Part shown: positions 15,988-25,436 of the stretch, piece after piece
Layout: the number at the start of each line of letters is the position of its first letter
Position numbering within the stretch: position 1 is the first letter of the stretch
NCBI GenBank assembly: GCA_015655015.1
Contig: JAATFV010000166.1
Span: forward strand, 1 to 44,649
Source: Chitinophagales bacterium
Lineage (GTDB): Bacteria > Bacteroidota > Bacteroidia > Chitinophagales > Chitinophagaceae
Direction of reading: 5' to 3'
DNA length: 44,649 bases
The notes under the pieces: model-generated
The model's input: only the letters and a program-made list of their open reading frames with translations
Databases searched by the model: none
What the model was told of the DNA's origin: nothing
Program-made: the position numbers and the translations under genes

Positions 15988-16656
15988 TTATTCTACTTTA
16001 AAGTAAAACACTTTCTTTTTCACTGCCGGATTGGCATAATCATCTATATTTCCGGGATTTACATAGGAAGATCTTATACCGTTCAGCAGGTCTTCATTAC
16101 AATCCTGCAAATTAAAAAGGTAATCTATATCTGCCGGAAAGATGGAACTGTTGTAACAATTAAAAGTACGCACCGTAGGAGGGAAGTCAAGTGAATAGAT
16201 GCCTGTGTGTCTTGGGGTTATTGCTGCCGAATAATGCAGATCGGGCCCGGTACCGCATGCCGTCACTTTTGTATCGAACCATGTTACACCAAATTCCTTG
16301 TCCGTTGGAGTTTGGACAAAAGTGAATCCATCATTGCTCGTAAAAAAATATCCGGGATCCTGTGCTGTTATTTTGAAGGTATCCATTCTGTCGAGATTGG
16401 CATGAATAGTATATCCAAGGGAGTCTGCCTTGACATAGCTATTGGTTACAGTATCGAATATCATTTTTGCCGTTTCCGTGAATCCGAACCGGATCGTATC
16501 ACCCACATGATATACTTTTTTATAAGGGGATAGCTCCACCTTTTGAAGAAAATGATACTTAATAGGCAGAGTTGTGTAGGTTTTACAATCAGAATAGATA
16601 TGTAAAGTGGCTATAAATACAAGGATTAAATTCCTGGTTAATGACCATCGTGGCAT
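15988..16656 (-). CDS. Exported hypothetical protein
   Basis: A protein of 222 residues beginning MPRWSLTRNLILVFIATLHIYSDC, which looks like a signal peptide; a Cys follows, but YSDC is a poor lipobox, so lipidation is doubtful. The mature part is rich in aromatic and polar residues and contains six further Cys, suggesting disulfides outside the cytoplasm, and VGDTIRFGF plus PRHTGIYSLDFPP suggest a beta-sandwich surface protein. I do not recognise a family. A near-consensus box (TATCTTTA) lies five bases upstream of the ATG on its strand. It stands alone in an otherwise gene-poor region. Confidence 0.65.
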   Translation of the reverse strand: MPRWSLTRNLILVFIATLHIYSDCKTYTTLPIKYHFLQKVELSPYKKVYHVGDTIRFGFTETAKMIFDTVTNSYVKADSLGYTIHANLDRMDTFKITAQDPGYFFTSNDGFTFVQTPTDKEFGVTWFDTKVTACGTGPDLHYSAAITPRHTGIYSLDFPPTVRTFNCYNSSIFPADIDYLFNLQDCNEDLLNGIRSSYVNPGNIDDYANPAVKKKVFYFKVE

Positions 16657-17257
16657 AGGGATAAAGATAATAGGATTTTTGTACCTTCATTACATTTTAT
16701 TTTTTAGGGTGTTCGAAGTTCCCGACAGGGTAAGCCTTTGTCGCGCTTTTTCGGGTCGGCCGGATAAGATCTACTGAGATATCGACTGTAAGAATGACTA
16801 TTATAATCGGTGCCAGCGAAAGGAATATAAGGAGTCACAGCAGATAGATTGGATCCCGAAGGGTAACAGGGGCGAATTAAAAACCATTCTGGAAACGGCG
16901 CCTGGCCGGATAGTGGCCGGATCTGAGCTGATCCGCTGGGGACTGCACTTTCAATGCCACACCCATTTTTATACAAATGTCTGCCGGGAGCAGTATTGTT
17001 TTTCTTATTACTATGGATATTTACCGCTAAAAGACGGCTAGTACCTGGTGGTGAAAATAGTAAAAAATCCGAATGGGTCTTACGTTGAATGGAAGGGTAG
17101 TAGCTAGCGCAACGAAACGTGGAATATTTCAGAAAGCTAAGATCCCTAAGAATTAAAGCATCTGCCTGCGGTTATTGTTTAATACATTTCAGCGCATTTT
17201 TCCTTTGTCTGATGAGCGCATTGTAAATGTTATCTAAGAATATTTTAAATTTTCCCT
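16657..17257. other. Gene-poor stretch, possible decayed coding sequence
   Basis: These 601 bases hold no confident gene. On the plus strand one frame is open from about 16778 to 17012 and continues past a single TAG into YLVVKIVKNPNGSYVEW before another TAG near 17105. That may be a decayed gene, but I recognise no family. The 90-codon minus-strand frame at 16704-16976 looks like a shadow. Confidence 0.4.
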
Positions 17258-18232
17258 ATGAAGCATCGAAAGAGTGATATTTTATGGAAGGTAGTCATGG
17301 AAGAGGTCTTTGATGATCTGTTGCGTTTCATTTTTCCTGACGCCGACAAGATATATGATATGGAACGGGGATTCGAGTTTCTCGAAAAGGAATTAGCGGA
17401 AATGTACCCGAAGCCGGAGAAAGTGACGGCTACCCGTTATGCCGACAAACTGGTAAAAGTATTCAACCGGAAGGGAAAAGAAGAATGGGTGCTCCTACAT
17501 GTTGAAATACAGGGGGACACATCCAAACGCCTGCAGTTTTCGGAGCGAATGTATGAGTACTTCGTCAGGATCCGGGCCCGGCACCCGAAGACACCAGTAT
17601 CGGCAGTGGCTATCTTTACGGGCCAATATGGGAAGAATATGCCGGATCGGTATACCTATGAATATCGGAGTACCCGGTTGACGTATGAATACCCGACCAT
17701 TTCGATTCTGGATTTTCCGGACAAGGAGCTGGAGGAAAGCGATAATCCTTTTGCGCTGGTCGTACTGGCGGCGAAGACTTCGCTATTGGAGGGGAAGATT
17801 CCGGAAAAAGCATTGTTTGAACGCAAGGTGCTGATTGCCAAAAAGTTATTAGCAAAAGGCTATTCCACAAGGAAAATAAGGGCCATTTTTGTATTTTTGG
17901 AAAGTTACGTCCTCTTTAAGGATTCAAAAATGAATCGTAACTTTAGGAAAGAAATTAAGTCACAAGATAAAAATGATATTATGGGTATTGATGAATATCT
18001 GAAACAGGAGGGGAAAAAAGAAGGCCTGGCTGAAGGAATAAAAAAAGGGATGAAAAAGGGAATGGAAAAAGGGATAGAAAAAGGGATAGAAAAAGGACAG
18101 GAGAATAGTAGCCGTCTATTTGTGGAGAACTTATTGAAGGATGGCAACTTTTCCGTTGCCAAAATTGCTTCTCTGGCGAACGTTACCGTTGAGTTCGTGA
18201 GCAAGATTAAGAATGGATTAAAGGTTAAATAA
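17258..18232 (+). CDS. Rpn-family recombination-promoting nuclease / PD-(D/E)XK transposase-like protein
   Basis: A 324-residue protein. The N-terminal half fits the Rpn/YhgA-like PD-(D/E)XK fold: Asp63 in YADKLVKV and Glu83-x-Gln85 in LLHVEIQGD form the catalytic D...ExQ pattern, followed by QFSERMYEYFVRIRARH. The C-terminal part has a lysine/glycine repeat (about residues 260-285, KKGMEKGIEKGIEKGQE) typical of the family, then a short HTH-like tail FSVAKIASLANVTVEFVSKI. Rpn proteins are DNA endonucleases that stimulate recombination in a RecA-independent way; they also act in phage defence in some reports. It lies within the accessory zone and is followed by its own terminator. Function here is inferred from the fold. 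Confidence 0.85.
   Translation: MKHRKSDILWKVVMEEVFDDLLRFIFPDADKIYDMERGFEFLEKELAEMYPKPEKVTATRYADKLVKVFNRKGKEEWVLLHVEIQGDTSKRLQFSERMYEYFVRIRARHPKTPVSAVAIFTGQYGKNMPDRYTYEYRSTRLTYEYPTISILDFPDKELEESDNPFALVVLAAKTSLLEGKIPEKALFERKVLIAKKLLAKGYSTRKIRAIFVFLESYVLFKDSKMNRNFRKEIKSQDKNDIMGIDEYLKQEGKKEGLAEGIKKGMKKGMEKGIEKGIEKGQENSSRLFVENLLKDGNFSVAKIASLANVTVEFVSKIKNGLKVK
18038..18101 (+). repeat. 12-bp repeats in the Rpn gene
   Basis: GGGATAGAAAAA-like 12-mers recur about five times in frame, giving the KGxEKGIEKG peptide repeat. Such repeats are prone to copy-number change without loss of frame. Confidence 0.75.
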
Positions 18233-18256
18233 ACCACCTTATTTGAATGTTATATA

Positions 18257-18285
18257 AGCTGCCGGTTATCCTGGCGGCTTTTTTT
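18257..18285 (+). terminator. Terminator of the Rpn gene
   Basis: AGCTGCC (18257-18263) pairs with GGCGGCT (18273-18279), with one T-G wobble and a 9-nt loop, and is followed by a run of T. Confidence 0.8.
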
Positions 18286-18304
18286 GTCAGGTAAACCGAA
18301 TACT

Positions 18305-18471
18305 ATGGGAATCATTGAACAAGTGGCGGAAATTAAGGCTCAGAAATGGTAAAGCGATTGCTCATTGCTAACGAATTTGCAATTGAAAAGATTGCGGTCC
18401 TTGCCGGTCTTTCTGTAGCTTTTGTTAAGGAGGTGAAGCAGGAATTGCGTAAAGAAGCCGTACAGGGCTGA
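18305..18471 (+). pseudogene. Broken tail of a second Rpn-type gene
   Basis: A frame from 18305 encodes MGIIEQVAEIKAQKW and stops; an overlapping frame from 18346 encodes VKRLLIANEFAIEKIAVLAG then LSVAFVKEVKQELRKE to TGA at 18469-18471. The second part aligns with the tail of the intact Rpn gene upstream (FVENLLKDGNFSVAKIASLA and so on), so this is a decayed duplicate or the scar of a second family member. A 41-residue HTH-like peptide could still be translated from ATG 18346. Confidence 0.65.
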
Positions 18472-18513
18472 TTATAAGAAATAGCGTCCTCCACAACTAA
18501 TAATATTATTCAG

Positions 18514-18536
18514 ACTGCCCCTACGGGCAGTTTTTC
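18514..18536 (+). terminator. Terminator after the Rpn remnant
   Basis: ACTGCCC (18514-18520), loop CTAC, GGGCAGT (18525-18531), then a T-tract. It is a clean rho-independent terminator, consistent with the remnant marking the end of a former gene. Confidence 0.8.
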
Positions 18537-18600
18537 ATTTTGTGGAGAAGCCAGGGGGCTAATCCCCTCATATCCCCTTAGAATTATGGAAAGCACCTGA

Positions 18601-19447
<847 letters not shown>

Positions 19448-19458
19448 GTTTGGGAGTG

Positions 19459-19466
19459 CAAATATA
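19459..19466 (-). promoter_or_regulatory. Candidate -7 box of tRNA-Ala
   Basis: On the minus strand TATATTTG is an exact TAnnTTTG match, 11 bases before the tRNA 5' end. The -33 element is unclear; a CAAA at 19480-19483 would give only 13-bp spacing. Confidence 0.5.
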
Positions 19467-19541
19467 TAAGATTTTGGCGCAAAAAAAATTTTATTGCATA
19501 ATTTTGGATACCCGGGCTTCCGGGGAAAAAGCAGGATATAT

Positions 19542-19715
19542 ATGGGAGTATGGCGACAAATAGCAGAATATCTCTACATTAAAAAAAGAGATCCCAATGA
19601 GGACCGTTCCGGCTGGTTGCGTTATATGCATGGGATAAACCGGATTTCCATTCTTATGTTCCTCACGGCACTGATCATTATCATTATCAAGGCGCTTTTT
19701 TTCAAGAGACATTAA
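19542..19715 (+). CDS. DUF6728-type small membrane protein
   Basis: A 57-residue protein from ATG 19542 (the frame is open from 19494, but that part has no family pattern). It starts MGVWRQIAEYLYIKKRDPNE, continues with the MHGINRISILMF core and has one membrane helix, FLTALIIIIIKALFF. The DPNE plus HGINRISILMFL combination is characteristic of this small Bacteroidota family, whose function is unknown. It lies between tRNA-Ala (opposite strand) and the lpxB 3' end. Confidence 0.8.
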   Translation: MGVWRQIAEYLYIKKRDPNEDRSGWLRYMHGINRISILMFLTALIIIIIKALFFKRH

Positions 19716-19778
19716 TTTACAGGCAGAGACGGGCAATGGTGTCGTGGACACGTGAAGGTGTTGTGCCGGATTCCGGGA

Positions 19779-21026
19779 TCAGCCGCGCATAAACTGCAGG
19801 ATGCTCTTTGCTGCATTGGCAGACGCATGGCCGCCCAGGCTCAAAAGGTCTTTCAGGTTCCTGTAATCTGTTTGGAGCTGTTGTTGGCGTGCCGGGTCAT
19901 TGAGCAATCCGTCGAGCTCCTTTCGCAGGTTGGCCGGGTTGAGATCGTCCTGGATCAGCTCTTTTACTACCGGCTTGTCCATGATAAGGTTGACGAGAGA
20001 AATGTATTTCACTTTGATCAATCTTTTGGCTATTTGATAGGAAACGGAGCTGCCTCTATAACAGACTACTTCGGGTACGCCGAATAAGGCGGTCTCCAGC
20101 GTGGCGGTGCCTGAAGTGACACAAGCGGCGGCTGCCTTTAATAATAAAGCGTAGGTATCGTTACGAACGGAGGATACATTGGGATAGTTTTCCAGCAGGC
20201 TCGTATAGAAGCTGTCGTCCTGTCCCGGGGCCTTGGCTACTATGAATAGATGATCCGGGAAAAACCGGCTTACTTCCAGCATTATTGGCAGCTTCTTTAA
20301 TATTTCCTGTTTCCGGCTGCCGGGTAAGAGGGCAATGATTGGCCGGGAGGTGTCGGCCAGGGGGGACGGGGAGCAAATAGTTTTGGGGGCAGGTGCTGTG
20401 CCGCCGGATGGGAGAGGGGGGGATTGGACGGATGGAGTATGTGTTTGGGGAAGTGTGGGGTGGCCGGATGAAGCCTGTGTTTGGGTAGATGCGGATTGTC
20501 CACTGGCGGCCTTGAGTTTGAAGCTGTCGATCACTTCTACCAGGGGGTGGCCCACATATTCTACCGGGTATTGCCATTTTTGGTAGAATTCCTTTTCAAA
20601 GGGAAGGATGACCAGCATTTTATCGACGGTCTCTTTTATTTGCCGGACCCGGTTTTCCTTCCAGGCCCAAACCTGAGGGGAGATATAATAAATGACTTTC
20701 AGCCCTTGCGCATGGGCCCATTTTGCGATCCGCATATTAAATCCCGGGTAGTCGATGAGGATCAGGGCATCAGGCTTATACTCCAGGATATCGTCCTTGC
20801 AGAACCGGAGGTTTTTGAAAATGGTCCCAAGGTTGCTGAGGACTTCTACAAAACCCATGAAGGCGAGGTCTTTATAGTGTTTGACCAGCACTCCTCCCGC
20901 ATTCTGCATCAGGTCTCCGCCCCAGCAGCGGACTTCGGTTGCGGGATCCTGCTTTTTCAATTCCCTGATAAGATTGCTTCCGTGTAAATCTCCGGAGGCT
21001 TCGCCGGCTATGATGTAATACTTCAT
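19779..21026 (-). CDS. lpxB: Lipid-A-disaccharide synthase with an expanded linker
   Basis: A 415-residue protein from ATG 21026 (MKYYIIAGEASGD is the conserved start; the frame reaches 21074 without homology). LpxB condenses UDP-2,3-diacylglucosamine with lipid X at the inner membrane, the step before LpxK. Conserved blocks are present: GEASGDLHG (8-16), LIDYPGFNMR (90-99), YYISPQVWAW (113-122), the start of the C-terminal Rossmann-like half IALLPGSRKQEI, and SGTATLETALFGVP. Between the halves (residues about 171-228) lies a Ser/Thr/Pro/Gln-rich stretch of roughly 55 residues that typical LpxB proteins lack. A TATCTTTA box ends six bases before the ATG. It is divergent from the permease gene. 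Confidence 0.93.
   Translation of the reverse strand: MKYYIIAGEASGDLHGSNLIRELKKQDPATEVRCWGGDLMQNAGGVLVKHYKDLAFMGFVEVLSNLGTIFKNLRFCKDDILEYKPDALILIDYPGFNMRIAKWAHAQGLKVIYYISPQVWAWKENRVRQIKETVDKMLVILPFEKEFYQKWQYPVEYVGHPLVEVIDSFKLKAASGQSASTQTQASSGHPTLPQTHTPSVQSPPLPSGGTAPAPKTICSPSPLADTSRPIIALLPGSRKQEILKKLPIMLEVSRFFPDHLFIVAKAPGQDDSFYTSLLENYPNVSSVRNDTYALLLKAAAACVTSGTATLETALFGVPEVVCYRGSSVSYQIAKRLIKVKYISLVNLIMDKPVVKELIQDDLNPANLRKELDGLLNDPARQQQLQTDYRNLKDLLSLGGHASANAAKSILQFMRG
20394..20512 (-). repeat. 36-bp (12-residue) tandem repeat inside lpxB
   Basis: On the plus strand GGATGGAGTATGTGTTTGGG (20430) is repeated as GGATGAAGCCTGTGTTTGGG (20466), a 36-bp period. In protein terms GQSASTQTQASS is followed by GHPTLPQTHTPS. 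Flanking sequence is similarly low in complexity. Confidence 0.75.
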
Positions 21027-21094
21027 GGGGGATAAAGATAATAAGTTACGGGGACCCGAATTTGCGGAATCCATATTTTGCCTGATATTCGCGT

Positions 21095-22432
21095 ATGTCT
21101 TCCCCGCACCTGAAGCGCGAAATCGGTTTATTACAGGCTACTTCTATCAATATGATCGATATGGTGGGCATCGGCCCATTTGTGATGATGTCCATCGTGA
21201 TCAAGACCGTAGGCAGCAATCTCTTTTTATGGGCGTGGATATTTGGAGCCCTTACGGCGCTGATCGACGGGATGATCTGGAGTGAGCTGGGGGCGGCCTA
21301 TCCTCTTGCCGGGGGGAGCTATAATTTTTTAAAGGAAGCTTACGGGAAGAAATGGGGGCCGCTGTTATCTTTTCTTTTTGTTTGGCAAACCTGCCTGATG
21401 TCTTCGCTGGTGGTAGCCTCGGGCGCCATCGGATTTGCCCAGTATTTCGATTACCTGGTGCCGCTGGGTTTCTGGGGAGAGAAGATCGTTTCCGGTACGC
21501 TGGTCATTGCGATAACTGCGCTGCTCTACCGCAATACCCGTACCATTGGTAAGATATCCGTGTTCTTATGGTCAGGAGTGATCATTACGATCCTCTGGAT
21601 CATCATCAGCGGGTTCACGCATCGCACCGTATCTTATACCTTTCTGCCTTCCGGCGATCAGTCCCTCTTCAGCCTGTCATTCGCTACGCTGATCGGCCAG
21701 GCTTCCGTAAAGACCATTTACAGCTATCTGGGTTATTATAATGTCTGTCACTTAGGGGGGGAGATCAAGAATCCCGGCCGGAACATTCCCCGCAGCATCT
21801 TTATCTCCATATTTTGTATCACGGCGTTGTATCTTGCCATGAACCTGAGTATCGTAGGGGTGATTCCCTGGCAGGAGGCCATGAAGTCCAAATTTGTCGT
21901 GAGCCTTTTTATGGAGAAGATCTATGGCGCCCGAACGGCCCAGCTGGCTACGATCCTGGTGCTGTGGGTGGCTTTTGCTTCCTTGTTCGCCGTTATTCTG
22001 GGTTATTCGCGGGTACCCTATGCGGCGGCGGCAGATGGAAGTTTTTTCCCTTTTTTCGCTAAGCTGCATCCCCGGAAGAACTTCCCTTATGTCTCCCTGC
22101 TGTTCGTCGCCGGGCTTGGGTTTATCTTCAGCCTGCTGTTGAAGCTGGCCGATGCGATCAATGCCATCCTGGCCATGCGGATCCTGGTGCAGTTCGTCGC
22201 CCAGGCGATAGGCGTGATCCTGCTGCGACGCCGAAAGGGGACCAGGGACCTTCCTTTCAAGATGTGGCTTTATCCCTTGCCGGTGATCCTGTCCGTCGCG
22301 ATCTGGCTATTTGAATGGTATTCCACAGGTGTGGCCGCTATTGCGGGGTTGTCGCTCGTTGCCTGCGGGGTCGTTGTCTATTATCTGAGCCGTAAAAGGT
22401 GGGGGATGGCGTTGAACAAGATGGGAGACTGA
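21095..22432 (+). CDS. APC-superfamily amino acid permease
   Basis: A 445-residue polytopic protein with about twelve membrane helices. The first helix region INMIDMVGIGPFVMMSIVIK has the GIGPF/unwound-helix pattern of APC transporters, and SELGAAYPLAGGSYNFLKEAYG matches the substrate-site and helix-3 region of the family. Import or exchange of an amino acid or related amine across the inner membrane is likely; the substrate cannot be told. It starts 68 bases from the divergent lpxB gene and is followed by the GH125 gene on the same strand after 90 bases. Confidence 0.88.
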   Translation: MSSPHLKREIGLLQATSINMIDMVGIGPFVMMSIVIKTVGSNLFLWAWIFGALTALIDGMIWSELGAAYPLAGGSYNFLKEAYGKKWGPLLSFLFVWQTCLMSSLVVASGAIGFAQYFDYLVPLGFWGEKIVSGTLVIAITALLYRNTRTIGKISVFLWSGVIITILWIIISGFTHRTVSYTFLPSGDQSLFSLSFATLIGQASVKTIYSYLGYYNVCHLGGEIKNPGRNIPRSIFISIFCITALYLAMNLSIVGVIPWQEAMKSKFVVSLFMEKIYGARTAQLATILVLWVAFASLFAVILGYSRVPYAAAADGSFFPFFAKLHPRKNFPYVSLLFVAGLGFIFSLLLKLADAINAILAMRILVQFVAQAIGVILLRRRKGTRDLPFKMWLYPLPVILSVAIWLFEWYSTGVAAIAGLSLVACGVVVYYLSRKRWGMALNKMGD

Positions 22433-22479
22433 ATGAAAGAGGGCGGTAGATTGAGTTAGCCAGAATGGGGGATTGCGCT

Positions 22480-22500
22480 AAACTAAAAAAATGTTAGTTT
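22480..22500 (+). other. Small inverted repeat before GH125
   Basis: AAACTAA (22480-22486) and TTAGTTT (22494-22500) pair around a 7-nt loop, with CGC/GCG extensions separated by a bulge. It could be a weak terminator of the permease gene or an operator of the next gene. Confidence 0.4.
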
Positions 22501-22522
22501 GCGTCCTCTTAACTTTCCTACT

Positions 22523-24067
22523 ATGCAACGCAGAAAATTCCTTCAGCAAAGTGTATTGGCTTCGGCAGGTGTATTGGCGGCGGGCGGCGCTATCGGTGCA
22601 AATGGCCTGACAGCGGGAGCGGGTAAAGACGTTATGGGCGGTGGTCCGGGCCATGGTGCAGCGGGCGCTGGTGCGGGTGAAGCGGCCATGGGTGGTGAAT
22701 TCCCGGTAGTCCGGGTACTGGAAGCCAAACGAAAATTCAAAAGCCAGGCCGTTGAGAAAGTGATCCGGGAAGTGCGGCAGAATATCGGCAATAAAGAGAT
22801 CGGCTGGTTGTTCGAGAATTGTTTTCCCAATACCCTTGATACCACTGTAGATTTTGAGCTGAGCGGGGGAAAACCGGATACCTATGTCATCACCGGCGAT
22901 ATCGACGCCATGTGGATGCGGGACAGCAGCGCCCAGGTATGGCCCTATCTTTCTCTTTGTAAAGACGATAAAGATCTGCAGCAGCTGATCCGTGGTGTCA
23001 TTCACCGGCAGGTAAAATATATCCTGAAGGACCCTTATGCAAATGCCTTTTATAAAGATGCGGGCAAGATCAGCGAATGGAAGGCGACAGATGTCACGGA
23101 TATGAAGCCGGGCGTTCACGAACGCAAATGGGAGATCGACAGCCTTTGTTATCCTATCCGGCTGGCTCATGGTTACTGGGAGATAACCGGGGATAAATCT
23201 CCTTTTGATGCGGACTGGCTCGCGGCTATGCAGAAAATACTACAGACTTTTAAAGAACAGCAGCGCAAGGACAATGAGGGGCCTTATACTTTTCAACGTA
23301 AATCCCAATTTGCCACCGATAGCATCCCGATGGGCGGTTATGGTTATCCGACGAAGAAAGTGGGCCTGATCCATTCTATGTTCCGGCCGAGCGATGACGC
23401 TACGATCTATCCTTTTCTTATTCCGTCCAATTTATTTGCGTTGAGCAGCCTCCGTAACCTGCGTACGATCCTGCAGGCTTTGTCTATCGGCAAGGAATTG
23501 GATGGGCCGGCTTTTGCATTGGAAAATGACCTGACCAATGCTCTGAATGAGCATGCTGTTTTCACGCATCCGACCTTTGGAGAGGTCTTTGCCTATGAGG
23601 TGGACGGGTTTGGCAATCATACTTTTATGGACGATGCCAATGTTCCCAGTCTGCTGGCGCTGCCTTATCTGCAGTCCACCCGCTTTGCCGGGGACCTGTC
23701 CGTGCTGAATGCCGACAAACGCGGATATACTGTCTATCAGAATACGCGCCGGATGTTACTCAGCGAGTCGAATCCCTTTTTCTTCAAAGGCAAGGCCGGG
23801 GAGGGTATCGGAGGGCCGCATGTGGGACTGAATATGATCTGGCCGTTGAGCATTATCGTGCGGGGACTGACCAGCCATGACTCGCAGGAGATAGCGCTTT
23901 GCCTGAAGATGTTACAGCAAAGCCATGCGGGTACGGGGTTCATGCACGAGTCGTTTCACAAGGATGATGTGAAGAAGTATACCCGTCCGTGGTTTGCGTG
24001 GGCGAATACGCTGTTTGGGGAGTTTGTGCTGAAGGTTTATAAGACGCAGCCGGCATTGTTGAGCTAG
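22523..24067 (+). CDS. GH125 exo-alpha-1,6-mannosidase-like protein
   Basis: A 514-residue protein from ATG 22523, chosen because it starts with a Tat-like signal (MQRRKFLQQSVLASAGVLAA); the TTG frame from 22499 would mask it. The mature protein carries the GH125 hallmarks TGDIDAMWMRDSSAQVWPY, IDSLCYPIRLAHGYW, GLIHSMFRPSDDATIYPFLI, DDANVPSLLALPYL and GLNMIWPLSIIVRGL. Family members are metal-independent inverting exo-alpha-1,6-mannosidases that trim N-glycan-like or yeast-mannan chains. A short Gly/Ala-rich linker (residues about 20-60) precedes the catalytic part. It is not next to a SusCD pair in this window. Export by Tat suggests periplasmic action; the substrate is inferred from the family. 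Confidence 0.92.
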   Translation: MQRRKFLQQSVLASAGVLAAGGAIGANGLTAGAGKDVMGGGPGHGAAGAGAGEAAMGGEFPVVRVLEAKRKFKSQAVEKVIREVRQNIGNKEIGWLFENCFPNTLDTTVDFELSGGKPDTYVITGDIDAMWMRDSSAQVWPYLSLCKDDKDLQQLIRGVIHRQVKYILKDPYANAFYKDAGKISEWKATDVTDMKPGVHERKWEIDSLCYPIRLAHGYWEITGDKSPFDADWLAAMQKILQTFKEQQRKDNEGPYTFQRKSQFATDSIPMGGYGYPTKKVGLIHSMFRPSDDATIYPFLIPSNLFALSSLRNLRTILQALSIGKELDGPAFALENDLTNALNEHAVFTHPTFGEVFAYEVDGFGNHTFMDDANVPSLLALPYLQSTRFAGDLSVLNADKRGYTVYQNTRRMLLSESNPFFFKGKAGEGIGGPHVGLNMIWPLSIIVRGLTSHDSQEIALCLKMLQQSHAGTGFMHESFHKDDVKKYTRPWFAWANTLFGEFVLKVYKTQPALLS

Positions 24068-24094
24068 CGCTTTTTCCAGATGAGGTGCTTGTGG

Positions 24095-24153
24095 TTGTTT
24101 CAGACTTTTCTATGATGAGCCCTGATTATTGTCTCAGGCTTTCTATGATGGCC
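24095..24153 (-). repeat. 34-bp duplication covering the tyrS 3' end
   Basis: TTGTCTCAGGCTTTCTATGA at 24129 (the last codons and stop of tyrS) is repeated as TTGTTTCAGACTTTTCTATG at 24095, 34 bp further downstream on the minus strand. The downstream copy is untranslated. Confidence 0.75.
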
Positions 24154-25406
24154 AGATGGAAATTTTTTCCTTTTTTTATCAGGATGTATTTATTCTTAAG
24201 TAAATAGGATTCGTCTATTATGGCCTTGGGGTCAGTGATCTTTTGTTCATTTATACTGACTCCTCCTGCCTGGACCATTTTTCTGGCATCGCCTTTACTG
24301 GTAAAAAAGCTTCCGCTTTCTGCCAGAAAGGTCACGATATCCGTGGGTAGCGTGCTTCCTGAGAAAGAGGTCGGGACTCCGCTGTTCTCCAGCAAAGCTG
24401 CTTCTGTTGTATTGATGAAGCCGATGGGGTCGCCGCCATAAAATCCCCGGGAAGTGTTGATGATCTGGTTAAGCTGATCCTGGCCGTGCACAAAAATGGT
24501 GATGTCCTGCGCCAGTCTTTTTTGCAGCAACTTGTCTCCGGGATTGAGCTGATGGCGAGTGAGCAGGCTTTCAATTTCTTCCCTGCTGATGAAAGTGAAG
24601 ATTTTGATCCATTTTTCAGCATCTGAATCGGAGGCTTTTAGCCAGAACTGGTAGAATTCATAAGGGGATGATTTGGACGGATCCAGCCAGACATTGCCTT
24701 TTTCTGTTTTGCCGAACTTGGTTCCGTCTGCCTTTGTCAGCAGGGGACAGGTAAAGGCAAACGCTTCACCGCCGCCTTTGCGCCGGATCAGCTCGGTACC
24801 GGTGGTGATATTCCCCCACTGGTCGCTGCCTCCCATCTGGAGCTTGCAGTTTTTATGGGTATAGAGCCAGTAAAAGTCGTATCCCTGGACGAGCTGATAC
24901 GTGAATTCGGTAAAACTCATGCCATTGTCTCCTTCCAAACGCTTTTTCACGCTATCTTTAGCAGACATATAATTTACTGTAATATGTTTGCCGACATCCC
25001 TGATAAAATCCAGGAAGCTCATATTGCGGAACCAGTCGTAATTGTTGACCATTTCTGCGCTATTCGGCAGGGAGGGGTTGAAATCGAGATATTTTTCCAG
25101 CTGCTGTTTGACACAGGAAAGGTTGTGGTTGAGGGTGTCTTCGCTTAGCAGGTTCCTTTCCTCGCTTTTTCCGCTGGGGTCGCCTACCATGCCGGTAGCA
25201 CCGCCAACCAGCGCAAAGGGCTTATGCCCGGCTTTTTGTAAATGGACCAATAAAAGGATAGGTACCAGGCTGCCTACGTGCAGGCTATCGGAGGTCGGGT
25301 CGAACCCGATATACCCGCAAGTCATTTCCTTAGCCAGTTGTTCTTCTGTTCCGGGCATGATATTCTGGATCATGCCTCTCCACGTAAGTTCTTCGATCAG
25401 GTTCAT
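24126..25406 (-). CDS. tyrS: Tyrosyl-tRNA synthetase
   Basis: A 426-residue class I aminoacyl-tRNA synthetase of normal length. HVGS at 43-46 is the HIGH motif, the KMSKS-like loop is KFGKT (230-234), and the tyrosine-site region GGATGMVGDPSGKSEER and QLVQGYDFYW...QMGGSDQWGN are intact. The C-terminal S4-like tail (ARKMVQAGGVSINEQKITDP) binds tRNA-Tyr. It charges tRNA-Tyr in the cytosol; the cognate tRNA gene lies at 44249-44331. A TATTTTTG box on its strand lies at 25429-25436, giving a short leader. It is convergent with GH125 and divergent from the PorV2-like gene. Confidence 0.97.
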   Translation of the reverse strand: MNLIEELTWRGMIQNIMPGTEEQLAKEMTCGYIGFDPTSDSLHVGSLVPILLLVHLQKAGHKPFALVGGATGMVGDPSGKSEERNLLSEDTLNHNLSCVKQQLEKYLDFNPSLPNSAEMVNNYDWFRNMSFLDFIRDVGKHITVNYMSAKDSVKKRLEGDNGMSFTEFTYQLVQGYDFYWLYTHKNCKLQMGGSDQWGNITTGTELIRRKGGGEAFAFTCPLLTKADGTKFGKTEKGNVWLDPSKSSPYEFYQFWLKASDSDAEKWIKIFTFISREEIESLLTRHQLNPGDKLLQKRLAQDITIFVHGQDQLNQIINTSRGFYGGDPIGFINTTEAALLENSGVPTSFSGSTLPTDIVTFLAESGSFFTSKGDARKMVQAGGVSINEQKITDPKAIIDESYLLKNKYILIKKGKNFHLAIIESLRQ

Positions 25407-25428
25407 AGCTGTTAATCAATGAGATCAG

Positions 25429-25436
25429 CAAAAATA
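25429..25436 (-). promoter_or_regulatory. Candidate -7 box of tyrS
   Basis: On the minus strand TATTTTTG is an exact TAnnTTTG match, 22 bases before the ATG. No TTG element is found at the usual distance. Confidence 0.45.

Noticed and set aside
16704..16976. 90-codon minus-strand frame
   Set aside because: Composition and lack of any conserved block suggest chance; an opposite-strand frame looks equally plausible as a remnant.
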